Shown piece by piece: positions 9,571-17,879 of a DNA stretch of 64,000 nt. Made by a program: the position numbers and the translations under genes. Under the pieces are notes generated by a model that saw only the letters and a program-made list of their open reading frames with translations, searched no databases and was not told the DNA's origin. The stretch is taken from assembly GCA_918797485.1 (NCBI GenBank), contig CAKKNE010000005.1, positions 4,712,001-4,776,000 of the forward strand, read 5' to 3'. This DNA is from Pelagomonas calceolata. Lineage: Eukaryota > Sar > Pelagophyceae > Pelagomonadales > Pelagomonadaceae. Positions within the stretch are counted from its first letter, which is position 1, and each line of letters starts with the position of its first letter.

Positions 9571-10619
9571 ATGGCCTCCATCCTCTGCTGCACTTCCGGC
9601 AACCAGACCGTCGAGGCCGTCGTCCAGCCCGCGTGGGACAACCACTTCGCTGCCTTCGGCGGCCAGGACGTTAGCAAGGTCCTGCTCGACTACTGCGAGG
9701 AGTCCAAGATCATCGTCTACAACTGGCACGACGACACCGAGACCGTGTACAACGGGATGGCTGGCGCCTGTGTGGAAATCAAAATTTTACGGCGCGTTCG
9801 TGCTGAATCGTCGCGTCGTCCTCCACGCCATCGACGCGACGCCTGCTCGATGGCGTGGCGATGCCGGTTCCTCGCCGCTCGACCGAGCCAGGACGGAGGC
9901 GTCATTGCCGAGAAATGACTTAGTGAAGAATTGTCGGGTGCACCTGACACACTGGGTTGATTTCCACACAGGCGGGCGCCAAGGAGTGCTTCACGGGCCT
10001 CTTCGCCGCGCTGCCCGATCTCTCGGGCCTCGCCGCGCCGGAGATCCACGTCGAGGAGGGCAACCCGAAGTCGGTCTTCCTCATCTGGCGCTGCCCGAGC
10101 TCGGGCTTCGTGCACTGCACGGACACCTTCCTCTTCAACGACGCCGGCAAGATCGTGCGCCAGACCGTCTGCATCCTCAACCCGGGCGCGCCCGCGGGCA
10201 AGGCGCCGCTCTGCACGGAGCCGCAGGGCGGCCCGGTCCAGGCGTCGTGGGACAACCACTTCGCCGCGTTCGGCGCCCAGGACGTCGACAAGGTCCTCAA
10301 GGACTACACCGAGAAGTCGGTGATCAAGGTCTATAACCAGGTGACGGACGAGTTGGTCGAGTTCAAGGGCCTGAAGGGAGTCAAGGAGTGCTTCACTGGC
10401 CTGTTCAAAGACCTCTCCGACCTGTCGGGGCTCGCCGCGCCCGCGATCCGCGTCGAGGAGGCCACCGAAGACAAGGCGGGCATGGTCTTCCTCGTGTGGC
10501 GCTGCCCGAGCTCGGGGTACAACCACGCGACCGACACGTTCCTCTTCGACGCCGCGGGCAAGATCGCGAAGCAGAATGTTGTCATCATGAAGCCGGCGGC
10601 CGAGGCGGGCGAGCAGTAA
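9571..10619 (+). CDS. Tandem SnoaL/NTF2-like domain protein (two exons)
   Basis: Exons 9571-9759 and 9972-10619, 278 aa. The protein is two copies of one domain of about 125 aa. Each has W(D)NHFAAFG(G/A)QDV, then CFTGLF and DLSGLAAP, then RCPSSG and (A)TDTFLF. This looks like the SnoaL/nuclear-transport-factor-2 cone fold, which often binds small hydrophobic ligands; no catalytic residue is assigned. The intron is an introner (9760-9971) within repeat 1. Removing it restores YNGMAGAKECFTGLF, matching FKGLKGVKECFTGLF in repeat 2, which has no intron. The intron is GC-AG. It shares upstream and downstream elements with the following gene. Confidence 0.8.
9760..9971 (+). mobile_element. Introner element 1 (full length, GC-AG intron)
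   Basis: The element spans 9768-9971 (204 bp), bounded by CTGTGTGGAAATCAA and its perfect reverse complement. It is flanked by 8-bp repeats GCTGGCGC (9760) and GCGGGCGC (9972), 7 of 8 matching. The intron consists of the first repeat plus the element: it begins with GC from the target copy and ends CACACAG. The interior holds an inverted segment (CACGCCATCGACGCG and CTCGATGGCGTGG). It is nearly identical to element 2. Confidence 0.92.
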
Positions 10620-10667
10620 GCGCACACGACGTCACATCGCGGAACATGCCGATGTGAAGCCACGAGA

Positions 10668-10685
10668 CGCGTAAGTAATACCAAA
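10668..10685 (+). promoter_or_regulatory. Shared downstream element, copy A
   Basis: GACGCGTAAGTAATACCAAAG-type sequence about 50 bp after the stop of the SnoaL-like gene. A similar element (GACGCGTAATACCAAAG) follows the stop of the next gene at about 11809. It is probably part of the 3' UTR or end-processing signal. Confidence 0.4.
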
Positions 10686-10773
10686 GTCTACCACGGGCTC
10701 CTACAATGTAAATACCGGCCGCTAGCCCTAGCATCCCTCAAGAACGCCATAGAGCGGCGCTCTGCCACGGACT

Positions 10774-10789
10774 TCAGGCGAGTTCCGGA
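10774..10789 (+). promoter_or_regulatory. Shared upstream element, copy B
   Basis: Identical to copy A (TCAGGCGAGTTCCGGA), 75 bp before the ATG of the ABM-like gene at 10864. Confidence 0.55.
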
Positions 10790-10863
10790 GGTACGCCGCG
10801 GAGAGTTCCGTAAAACCCAAACCCAAGGTCCCAAGACATCACGCTCTTCCGGAACTAGCAACC

Positions 10864-11800
10864 ATGACGACGCACGCGAACATCTACCCGACGTTCACCA
10901 TCAAGGACTTCGCCAAGGCGCACGGGCAGCGTCCGCAAAGCCGGGGGCAGCGTGCGCGCCAACGCATGCCGCCATGTGCACATGGGAGCTTGGTCTAGTG
11001 GTAGGATACGCGCTTCGGGAGCGCGAGGTCGCTGGGTTCGATTCCCGCAGTTCCCCTATCGCAGTCGCTGGACGCGCGCACCCCCAACGCAGGCCAAGCC
11101 GCTGCTCGACAAGTGCGTCGAGGACACGAGGGCCGAGGCGGGCTGCCTCTACTACGGCTGGACGATCAAGGAGGACGGCTCGAAGCTCTTCTGCCGGGAG
11201 ACGTACGTCGACGGCGCGGCCGCGGGCCACCACCTCTCGTGCGTCGCCAAGTCCGGCGCGCTCGGGGAGGCCCTCGAGAAGGGCTACATCGCGCTCGACA
11301 ACATCGACCTGATGGGCACGGAATCCGACATCGCCGACGCGAAGAAGGTGCCCGAGTTCGAGGGCTTCGGCCTCGGCTCCTGGACGGTCTGGGACTCGTT
11401 CCAGAACTTCAAGCAGACGTCGGCCGAGGAGGCCTCCACCGCCGACTTCTTCACGATCCAGCCCACGTTTACCATCAAGGACCTGAAGCAGGCGGAACCG
11501 TTCATGAAGAAGTGCGTCGACCTCACGAGGAACGAGAAGGGCTGCATGTACTACGGCTGGACGATCCAGGGCGACAAGCTCTTCTGCCGCGAGGCCTACG
11601 TCGACGCCGCCGCCGTCCAGGCCCACCTCGACAACATCGTGCCGTCCGTCGGCGAGATGCTCGATTCGGGCGCCGCGTCGCTGGACAAGATCGAGTTCCA
11701 CGGCCCGAAGGAGGGCTGGCCGACGTTCAAGAAGAGCGCCGACGCGCTCGGCGCCATCTACTGGGACCGCTACGCCAGCTTCTCCAAGTTCAAGATGTGA
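10864..11800 (+). CDS. Tandem ABM-like (dimeric alpha/beta barrel) protein with tRNA-bearing intron
   Basis: Exons 10864-10917 and 11093-11800, 253 aa. Two copies of a domain of about 100 aa. Copy 1 runs YPTFTIKDFAKAKPLLDKC; copy 2 runs QPTFTIKDLKQAEPFMKKC. Both continue with GC(L/M)YYGWTI, KLFCRE and YVD. The pattern fits the antibiotic-biosynthesis-monooxygenase-like barrel; substrate unknown. Aligning the two copies fixes the intron exactly (10918-11092, GC-AG, phase 0). The intron contains a tRNA gene on the same strand. The gene follows the SnoaL-like gene in tandem and shares flanking elements with it. Confidence 0.78.
10918..11092 (+). other. GC-AG intron carrying a tRNA gene
   Basis: A 175-nt intron between ...GCCAAG and GCCAAGCCG. 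The placement is supported by the equal spacing of the two protein repeats. The intron starts GCGCAC and ends CAACGCAG. GCCAAG occurs on both sides, possibly a duplication from an insertion. It lacks the introner inverted repeats. Confidence 0.75.
10984..11056 (+). tRNA. tRNA-Pro (anticodon CGG)
   Basis: 73 nt. The acceptor stem GGGAGCT pairs with AGTTCCC (one G-U), with discriminator C. The A box is TGGTCTAGTGG and the B box is a perfect GGTTCGATTCC. The anticodon stem CGCGC/GCGCG encloses the loop TTCGGGA, giving CGG for Pro CCG codons. The T stem has one mismatch or a bulged base and the variable region is one base long. No CCA is encoded. The gene lies wholly within the intron of the ABM-like gene, in the same orientation. 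Confidence 0.88.
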
Positions 11801-11808
11801 GCTAGATG

Positions 11809-11825
11809 ACGCGTAATACCAAAGC
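11809..11825 (+). promoter_or_regulatory. Shared downstream element, copy B
   Basis: GACGCGTAATACCAAAG just after the ABM-like stop codon. It matches the element after the SnoaL-like gene except for a GTAA insertion there. Confidence 0.4.
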
Positions 11826-11870
11826 AGATTCACATCAGAATTAACACGGGGGCGGGGGAGGGAACAGGGT

Positions 11871-12725
11871 TCAGGCGGCGCACTTGGCGGGCGACGCGGC
11901 CGCGAGCTGGAGGAGCATCGCGGCCGGGTCGCTCAGGTCCTGGCGTTCCTTGAGCTTCGAGAAGTACTTGGTCGCGTGGGTCCGCACCTGGGCCGCCGTC
12001 TTGGAGGGGACGTGCTCGGCGACGGTCTTCCACCGCTTGCCGAAGCGGCCGACGGCGGCGAGGAACTCCTCGTGCTCCTCGTCCGTCCAGCGGCGGGCCT
12101 GGCCGCGGGGTTGCTGCCCGCGGGGCTGCTTCGACGGCGGCGCCATGAGCTTCTGCGCGAGCGCCTGCGCCGTCGTCAGGGGCCGCGCGCCGCTGGCGGC
12201 CGCCGCCGCGGCGATCTCCGCGGGGCGGCGCATGTCGTCATGTACCACGGCCTCGCGCGGGCGCTTGCGCGGCGACGTCGCGCGCGGCGACGTCGGCACC
12301 GGGGGCAGCTCCTGCGGCGACGGCGGCCGCCGCCGCAGCTTCTCCTCCCGCGGCAGGGGCTGGCCGCCCGCCGGGTAGGCGTCGCCGTCTTCGTCAAACA
12401 ACCAGGTCGTCGTCGAGCCCGCGGGCGCCGTCGGCGTCCAGCCCGGCCCGTACATCTGCTGGAGCGGCGCGTACCAGGGCTGGCCCGGGATCGATTTCAA
12501 AGGGAGCATGTAGAGCGGCGCGGCGGGCGGCGCCATGAGCGGGAGCGGCATGGCCCGCGCGCCGCCGGCGTTCGTCGGCGTCACCAGCGGCACCCCGGGC
12601 GGCGGCACGTACTGCATCGGCACGAGCGGGCCCACGGTCGTGGGCAGCGGCGGCACCTGGACCGGCGGCGGCGCCAGCGGCCGGGCGCGCACGCCGCAGA
12701 CCGTCGTCGTCGTCGTCGTGGCCAT
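11871..12725 (-). CDS. SHAQKYF-class single-MYB transcription factor
   Basis: 284 aa, starting at the ATG of MATTTTTTVCGVRA. The first 190 residues are Pro/Ala-rich. Near the C-terminus (about 205-258) is a MYB/SANT helix-turn-helix with RRWTDEEHEEFL, FGKRWKTVAEHV and the third-helix signature THATKYF, the stramenopile/plant SHAQKYF subclass. A basic segment (PRKRPREA) may be a nuclear signal. It is probably a DNA-binding regulator. It is divergent from the PsbP-like gene. The frame upstream of this ATG begins only at a TTG. Confidence 0.8.
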   Translation of the reverse strand: MATTTTTTVCGVRARPLAPPPVQVPPLPTTVGPLVPMQYVPPPGVPLVTPTNAGGARAMPLPLMAPPAAPLYMLPLKSIPGQPWYAPLQQMYGPGWTPTAPAGSTTTWLFDEDGDAYPAGGQPLPREEKLRRRPPSPQELPPVPTSPRATSPRKRPREAVVHDDMRRPAEIAAAAAASGARPLTTAQALAQKLMAPPSKQPRGQQPRGQARRWTDEEHEEFLAAVGRFGKRWKTVAEHVPSKTAAQVRTHATKYFSKLKERQDLSDPAAMLLQLAAASPAKCAA

Positions 12726-13230
12726 TGCGGCGTGGGGAAGGAGCTTGAAGGCGACTGCAGGCGGCGCCGGCTGCCGCGCGCACTCGCTTTTTTGCCTGGG
12801 CTGCTTCTTTGGACCACCTAGGGCCGCGCGCAACGTCGGTGCTGCACTATTTGCGCCGAACAATGCAAATAATTGATGTCGCCTTTTGCTGCTCTCCAAA
12901 CTAGAGCACCGATATAGCCAACGTCATCTGGATACATTTGGTGTGCGCGCACCGGGAGCTCTCCACGGGACGGCTCGGGGGCCCCCCACGAGGCGTACGG
13001 CCGCTTTGAGTTGGGCAGCCCACGATATCCTTGCCGCGGCCGCGGGGCTGCCTTGAAGGCGGGTCCCGCCATCCGCAAGCTGCAGAAGAGTGTCCAGGGG
13101 TATTGTAGGCATCCGCCGTGGGGCGACCTGTACGAACCTCACTTGGCTAGCGTTGTAAGACACTAGCAAACATGCAAGCCGAGCACCGCAGCCTCACGCC
13201 GTCGCATTGGTCGAATAGCGCACCAAGAGC
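12726..13230. other. Divergent intergenic region, MYB / PsbP-like
   Basis: 505 bp between two gene starts. It holds the promoter motif at 13146 but no supported gene; short ORFs here have shadow-like composition. Confidence 0.5.
13146..13167 (+). promoter_or_regulatory. Bidirectional promoter motif, copy 3
   Basis: GCTAGCGTTGTAAGACACTAGC, 64 bp before the PsbP-like ATG and about 420 bp before the MYB ATG on the other strand. The two GCTAG arms are inverted repeats. Confidence 0.65.
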
Positions 13231-13803
13231 ATGCGTTTCCTACTTCTCGCAACGCTGGCGCAGCACACGCACGGACTCACCCTCCCGCGACGACGCCTGG
13301 GACAACTGAGTGCTGCAGCAGCAGTGGCAGCAATCAACAGGCCAGCACGAGCGGCGCGCATCAATAGCGAGGGCTTCGCCTTCGACGCGCCCGACGGCTT
13401 CGAGGCGAAGCCCAAGCCGGTCAAAACGCACGCCGCCGAGGTGTTGTACAAGAACGGCAAGCGGGAAATTGGGGTCGTCGTCGACCGCGTGCGCATCGAG
13501 CAGCTGTCGGACTTCGGCACGCCGGCATTTGTGGGAGACAAGGTCGTGGCCTCGGAGCGCGAGCGCGACGGCGTCACGGCCGCCGAGCTGTCGAAGGCGA
13601 CGGAGCTGGTCGTCGACGGCCAGACGTACTACGAGCTCGCTTATAGTAATGAGTCGTCGCGGGGCAACAACAACTTTTTGAGCCGCGTCGCCGTGCGCGG
13701 CGGGCGGTTGTACGTGATGACGCTCAAGGCGCGCGTCGACGACGCGGGCGCGCTGCCCGAGCTGAGAGCTGTTGCCGAGAGCTTTCGGGTAAGTGGATTG
13801 TAG
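13231..13803 (+). CDS. PsbP-domain protein, probably thylakoid lumen
   Basis: 190 aa. An N-terminal hydrophobic signal (MRFLLLATLAQ) is followed by an RRRLGQLSAAAAVAAIN segment resembling a lumenal (Tat-like) transfer signal ending ARAA. The remainder has PsbP features: a start at GFAFDAPDGFEAKPKPVKTH, then VVVDRVRIEQLSDFG, and a C-terminal ending with AVAESFRV. PsbP and PsbP-like proteins support photosystem II assembly or oxygen evolution. Whether this is PsbP itself or a PsbP-domain paralogue cannot be decided here. Confidence 0.72.
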   Translation: MRFLLLATLAQHTHGLTLPRRRLGQLSAAAAVAAINRPARAARINSEGFAFDAPDGFEAKPKPVKTHAAEVLYKNGKREIGVVVDRVRIEQLSDFGTPAFVGDKVVASERERDGVTAAELSKATELVVDGQTYYELAYSNESSRGNNNFLSRVAVRGGRLYVMTLKARVDDAGALPELRAVAESFRVSGL

Positions 13804-13832
13804 TGATCCTTGACGTCTTCGGATGAGTGCCC

Positions 13833-13861
13833 CTAGCGGCCTGCATAGGTAAGACACTAGC
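13833..13861 (+). promoter_or_regulatory. Promoter motif, copy 4
   Basis: CTAGCGG, a longer spacer, then GTAAGACACTAGC. It lies between the stop of the PsbP-like gene and the ATG of the BTB gene (220 bp downstream). It can serve only the BTB gene, so the motif is not restricted to divergent pairs. Confidence 0.6.
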
Positions 13862-14080
13862 AAGCTGGCTGCCGGCCCAAAACAGGTCCCGCTGGCTGTG
13901 ATAGGCTTGAATAAGCTTGGTGACGTCTTCAGTAGCATCAATTATCTTCGATTGCTCACGTGCAACGCGAATTTCGCAGCGCTACGTACACTGAGCTTGC
14001 ACAGACTGCACTGTCACACGCGCTGCTCGCGTGCGAATTGCTGGGGCGCGCGACGCGCCAGCAACTAGACTGACTGCAAA

Positions 14081-14920
14081 ATGTCCGAAGACACGCGCAT
14101 CTTGATAAACGCCGGCGGCCGCGTGTTTGAGACCTCCACGACGACGCTGAAGCTGTCGGGCGCGGGCTACTTCGAAGCGTTGCTGGGCGACACTGGCACG
14201 CAGATGCGTGGCAGAAAGCGCGCGAGGCCTGGTGACGATGCGCCGGAGGTCACAGGTTCCGCCGAAGACGACGCGCCTGGCGCCCCTCGCGAGATATTCA
14301 TCGACCGCGACCCGGACGTGTTCGCCGACGTGCTGCGCTACATGCGGTCGGATCGCCTGCCTGCCGCGGCGGCAAAAGATGAGGATCGTCTCGAAGACCT
14401 GAAGGCGGAGGCGGAATTTCTCTGCTATGACGCGTTGTCGATGGCCTGCGACGCTGCGATTGACGCTATGAGGGCTGCCGAGGCCGCTGCGGCCGCTGCG
14501 GCCGCTGCCAAGGTGATCCCCGAGGCGAGAAACTTGATCATAGAGACGCAAGCCGAAACAGACGACTATGGTGATGATGCGAGCATTCATGTTCCAAAGG
14601 GCCAGGTTCTTTACGTTGTGTCTGCAATGCTAATAATCAGCCAGCCCCTCCAAGACCTCTTCAACGCGCAGAGGAGGCATAAAGGAGCATTTCTCCGTCT
14701 GGAGGCGTGTGGCAAACCAATGATCTTGGTACAACATTGGTTGAAATCAGAACTCGGTGGATTCGATGTCATGCATGGGATTCGCCTCTGCTTCAGTGGT
14801 GGAGAAGAAGAGGAAGTTAAGCTCTCTAGCTACGGTCTCAACTTCCAGATCAACGCATGGGTCGGCCATCCGTCCAAGATCCCCGGCCTCGCGCACGCGC
14901 AGGCGCAGCTGAGCGCCTAG
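14081..14920 (+). CDS. BTB/POZ (T1/KCTD-type) domain protein
   Basis: 279 aa. Residues 5-130 form a potassium-channel-tetramerisation-type BTB domain: ILINAGGRVFETSTTTLKL at the start, then REIFIDRDPDVFADVLRYMRS and AEAEFLCYDAL. A poly-Ala tract coded by a 9-bp repeat (about 14480-14512) separates it from a C-terminal half of unknown fold (IHVPKGQVLYVVSAML). Such proteins often act as cullin-3 adaptors or self-associate; the role here is unknown. A linker insertion (RGRKRARPGDDAPEV) sits inside the BTB domain. Confidence 0.8.
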   Translation: MSEDTRILINAGGRVFETSTTTLKLSGAGYFEALLGDTGTQMRGRKRARPGDDAPEVTGSAEDDAPGAPREIFIDRDPDVFADVLRYMRSDRLPAAAAKDEDRLEDLKAEAEFLCYDALSMACDAAIDAMRAAEAAAAAAAAAKVIPEARNLIIETQAETDDYGDDASIHVPKGQVLYVVSAMLIISQPLQDLFNAQRRHKGAFLRLEACGKPMILVQHWLKSELGGFDVMHGIRLCFSGGEEEEVKLSSYGLNFQINAWVGHPSKIPGLAHAQAQLSA

Positions 14921-14992
14921 GATGTACCTCTAAGTACTTGTGTAGAATCTCTCCAGGGGCACGCCGCCGCCGCGCGAGACTACGGATCATGC

Positions 14993-16612
14993 TTAGGCGG
15001 AGGACTGAGGCAGCTCGTCGGGCCAGTCGTCCGTGTCGCCCGACGCGCGGAACGCCCGGATGTTCTCGACCCACTCCGTCTCGCCCTCCTTGATCCTCAG
15101 ATTCCCGACGAGGATGGAGTTGTTCTGGTGGTCCTTGGACGCGGCGACCTTCAGGCGCAACGTGCCGGAGACGCCTCTTGCTTTCAACTTGAAGTTGATG
15201 AACCCGTCCGTCGACGTCTTGCCCGACTTGGACTTGGGGACGAGCTTCGGCACGAGCGGTCTGTCGTCTTTTGTGGAATTAATGCCCTTCATAATCAAAC
15301 AACCGCCGGCCGCTTTACCGGAAGGCGCGTCCAGTACCAAAGCGCCGGTGGCGTTCCGGTAGTTCGCGGGGCCCTTAAAGCCCGGTTCGAGCTTTTCCTC
15401 GGGGTCCTCGGGTACCCCCGCGTTGTCTTTCACCCTCCTGGTATAGTACCTACCAGTAACGGCGACGAAGGCCTTGTCCGCCTCGACCTCGTCGGCCGTC
15501 TTTTCGGTCGTGTCGCGCTTCTTCACGGGTCGCAGGTTGGCCAACAACGCCTGTTGCTTCTGGGGGTCGTCAATCGTGATGTACTTCCTTGCTAGATCAT
15601 GGGCCAGGTCGGCCTTCTTGGCACCCAAATCCAAGATACCTTGTAGTGTAGTACCACTCTTGTACGTTTCATAAGAATCATAAGATTTCGTATTGGCCCG
15701 TTTCGGGTTCTCCTGGAGGCACGTGCACGACTCGCCCATGAAGGCTTCCAAACACGACTGCGGCAGCTCGAGCTTGGGCGCTTTTTCTTTTTTTTCCTTC
15801 TCGACCTTCGGCGACGGCGGCGGCGGCGGGTTCGACGGGCGGTAGACCGTGCCAACTTGTTCATTTGGCGTCGGCGGGCCGTTGTTGGGGGTTATACCCA
15901 AGGCTTTCGCCTTGCCCTGCCTAAATTCGTCGTCGTCGATGATGCCGTCGTCATGTAAGCGTTTGAGCTTGCGCAGGGCTTCCTCGTCGATGGGGTAGGG
16001 CCCGACGAGCGTCTCGGGGCCGATGTACGGTACTGGTGAAGATCTCTGCGCCGGTGCATCATCATCGGTCTTCTTCGCGCGCTTCTTACTCGGTTTCTTG
16101 GCCTTGATTTTGCGCTTGACGACGGGCGCGCGCTCCTTCCAATCATCTCTATCTTGCTGGGATAGGGCCTTCCACATCTTGCCTAATTCCGCAATGATCT
16201 TCTGGGACCGCTCGCGCGGCGCCAAACCCTCCATCGCATTTACTCTTGTGGTGACTTCGGGGCGGTGCTCGTTGCTGAAGTGGAGGTAGCCGCTCACCTG
16301 TGTGGAAATCAAAATTTTACGTTCGTGCTGAATCTTCGCGTCTACCTGCACGCCATCGACGCGACGCCTGCTCGATGGCGTGGCGATGCCGGTTCCTCAC
16401 CGCTCGACCGAGCCAGGACGGAGGCGTCATTGCCGAGAAATGACTTAGTGAAGAATTGTCGGGACGCACTGGTTGATTTCCACACAGCCCGACACCTTGG
16501 CCATCTTGTAGCCCTCCTCGACCTCGTCGCCGTTCTCGTCCTGCTCGTCGTCGTCATTCAAGGCGTCGTCCTCAATGGCGCCGACGTCCATGGCGTCGTC
16601 GCGGTCGGCCAT
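14993..16612 (-). CDS. HMG-box protein (two exons)
   Basis: Exons (minus) 16612-16496 and 16297-14993, 473 aa. The acidic N-terminus (MADRDDAMDVG) is coded by exon 1. An HMG-box-like domain spans the junction (VSGYLHFSNEHRPEV to MWKALSQQDRDDWKERA), followed by a Lys-rich nuclear-type stretch (KRKIKAKKPSKKRAKK), a SHOCT-like helix pair (LKRLHDDGIIDDDEF) and a long C-terminal part I do not recognise. It is probably a chromatin or DNA-bending protein. The intron is introner element 2; joining across it gives KMAK/VSGYLHF in frame. The intron falls right at the start of the HMG box. Confidence 0.78.
16298..16495 (-). mobile_element. Introner element 2 (full length, reversed relative to element 1)
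   Basis: The element spans 16298-16487 (190 bp), with terminal CTGTGTGGAAATCAA and its reverse complement intact. Target copies on the minus strand are GTGTCGGG and GTGAGCGG (5 of 8). The intron is GT-AG, the GT coming from the first target copy. On the plus strand the element has the same orientation as element 1, but its host gene is on the minus strand. The family is therefore spliced out in either orientation. Confidence 0.92.
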
Positions 16613-16892
16613 CTTTTGTTTGCGCGCTTTGCGGGAGGCTGCAGCGCTTTTCTAGCGCCGCGCGCGCAGATCGGTCTCTGTGGAGTAATTGAGACCGCGT
16701 CCTACGGCGTGCGAGAGCCGCTTTCTAGGCAGCGCGCGGAACCGGTCCTCGGAGAGATTTGAGACCGCGGCGCGCGCAGCAGCGTATGCACAGCGGCTGT
16801 CGCAGCACTGCTACGCTACCTGCTTGTTCACCACGAACTGCGGCCCGCGTTCTGGGCCTGAACTGACCGCGGCCAATTTGGACCCGCAGTTC

Positions 16893-16915
16893 GCTAGTGT
16901 CTTACTGCCGCTAGC
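16893..16915 (-). promoter_or_regulatory. Bidirectional promoter motif, copy 5
   Basis: GCTAGTGTCTTAC, TGCC, GCTAGC. It lies in the 479-bp divergent region between the HMG-box gene (start 16612) and the membrane protein at 17092. The region also has direct repeats ending TTGAGACCGCG (about 16687 and 16759). Confidence 0.65.
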
Positions 16916-17091
16916 TCGATCCGGTGCCCGAGCGTCTACCACGCCACCACGGCACGCCCAGAGCCTGTTGGACTGCGTGGAGCAAAGGACTGGACCCCTG
17001 CTCGCAGACGTCCAGCGATTTTGCCGTCCGGTGCCGTACAGACCAGGTTAGCCTGTGGGCTCTCAGGCAGCCTCCCGCACATATCAAAACC

Positions 17092-17862
17092 ATGCTAAGA
17101 GAAGTCGTCAACGCCGTCGTCCTCACGTTCGTGGTCAGCGAGTGGCTCTCGGAGAAGCCGGGCCGGCGCCTCGTGCTGTTCGCGCGGCGAGACGCGTCGA
17201 CGAAGGCGCTCTGTGCTGCGTTGGGCTGTGCCTTACTCATAGTGAACTTCGTGGGCGACCACGTGCCGGCGCTGGGCGGCCTCCTCGCGTCCAATGCAGT
17301 CGTGGCCATCGTGGAGGGCGCCGTCCTCGCGGCGGGGGCCTACGGCACGGCCAAAATCACAAGGCGGCCGTGTCTTTGCGGCGTACCGACGCTTACGAAG
17401 GGCGACGTGGACAAAAGCGCGTTCCTGCGAGCGTTCGCCGTTTGTACGATACTGTGCTACGTCCAGGGCGGCATGGCGTTCGCGCACGTGTACGTGCCGC
17501 GCGCCGTCGTCGCCGCGGCCGCGTTCGTCGCGGTCCTTTATGTGGATGTCCGGAGGACGGTCGACGTCGAGGTCAAAACGTTTGGCAAGGAGTTGGGGAA
17601 GGCCTGTGCCTACGTCGCGCCCATGTATCCTTTACTAGCCATCCTGTGTTCGCTCATCTTCGTGCCGGTCATGTCGCTGTTCGAAAAGGCCGGCTGGAAT
17701 TTGAGGCGCCTAGACGCGCCAATCTTCTACACCGTGTTCTACGGGCCGTTCTCGGCGGTCTACGTGTTTGCGAAGCGCGCGCTGCTCGACCAGCGCTACG
17801 GGTTGCCGGTGAGCGCGTCGCGGCGGGCGGGGGCCGCGGCGGTGGCGCGGGAGATGTCTTAA
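17092..17862 (+). CDS. Multi-pass membrane protein, unknown
   Basis: 256 aa from the ATG at 17092; the frame extends upstream only to a GTG and that part is not protein-like. About six hydrophobic segments are visible (VVNAVVLTFVVSEWL, ALGCALLIVNFVGDHV, AVVAIVEGAVLAAG, AVCTILCYVQGGMAF, VVAAAAFVAVLYV, LLAILCSLIFVPVMSLF). I recognise no family. It converges on the MFS-like gene, with 17 bp between the stops. Confidence 0.65.
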   Translation: MLREVVNAVVLTFVVSEWLSEKPGRRLVLFARRDASTKALCAALGCALLIVNFVGDHVPALGGLLASNAVVAIVEGAVLAAGAYGTAKITRRPCLCGVPTLTKGDVDKSAFLRAFAVCTILCYVQGGMAFAHVYVPRAVVAAAAFVAVLYVDVRRTVDVEVKTFGKELGKACAYVAPMYPLLAILCSLIFVPVMSLFEKAGWNLRRLDAPIFYTVFYGPFSAVYVFAKRALLDQRYGLPVSASRRAGAAAVAREMS

Positions 17863-17879
17863 TTTTTGTTGTCGTGTAC

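Noticed and set aside
9717-10625. 302-aa minus-strand ORF and a 126-aa minus ORF opposite the SnoaL-like gene
   Set aside because: Mirror frames of a GC-rich coding region; composition is Arg/Ala/Leu-rich without family features, and they run through the introner.
16924-17091. Upstream extension of the membrane protein from a GTG
   Set aside because: Non-ATG start and non-membrane, low-information sequence that overlaps the promoter region.
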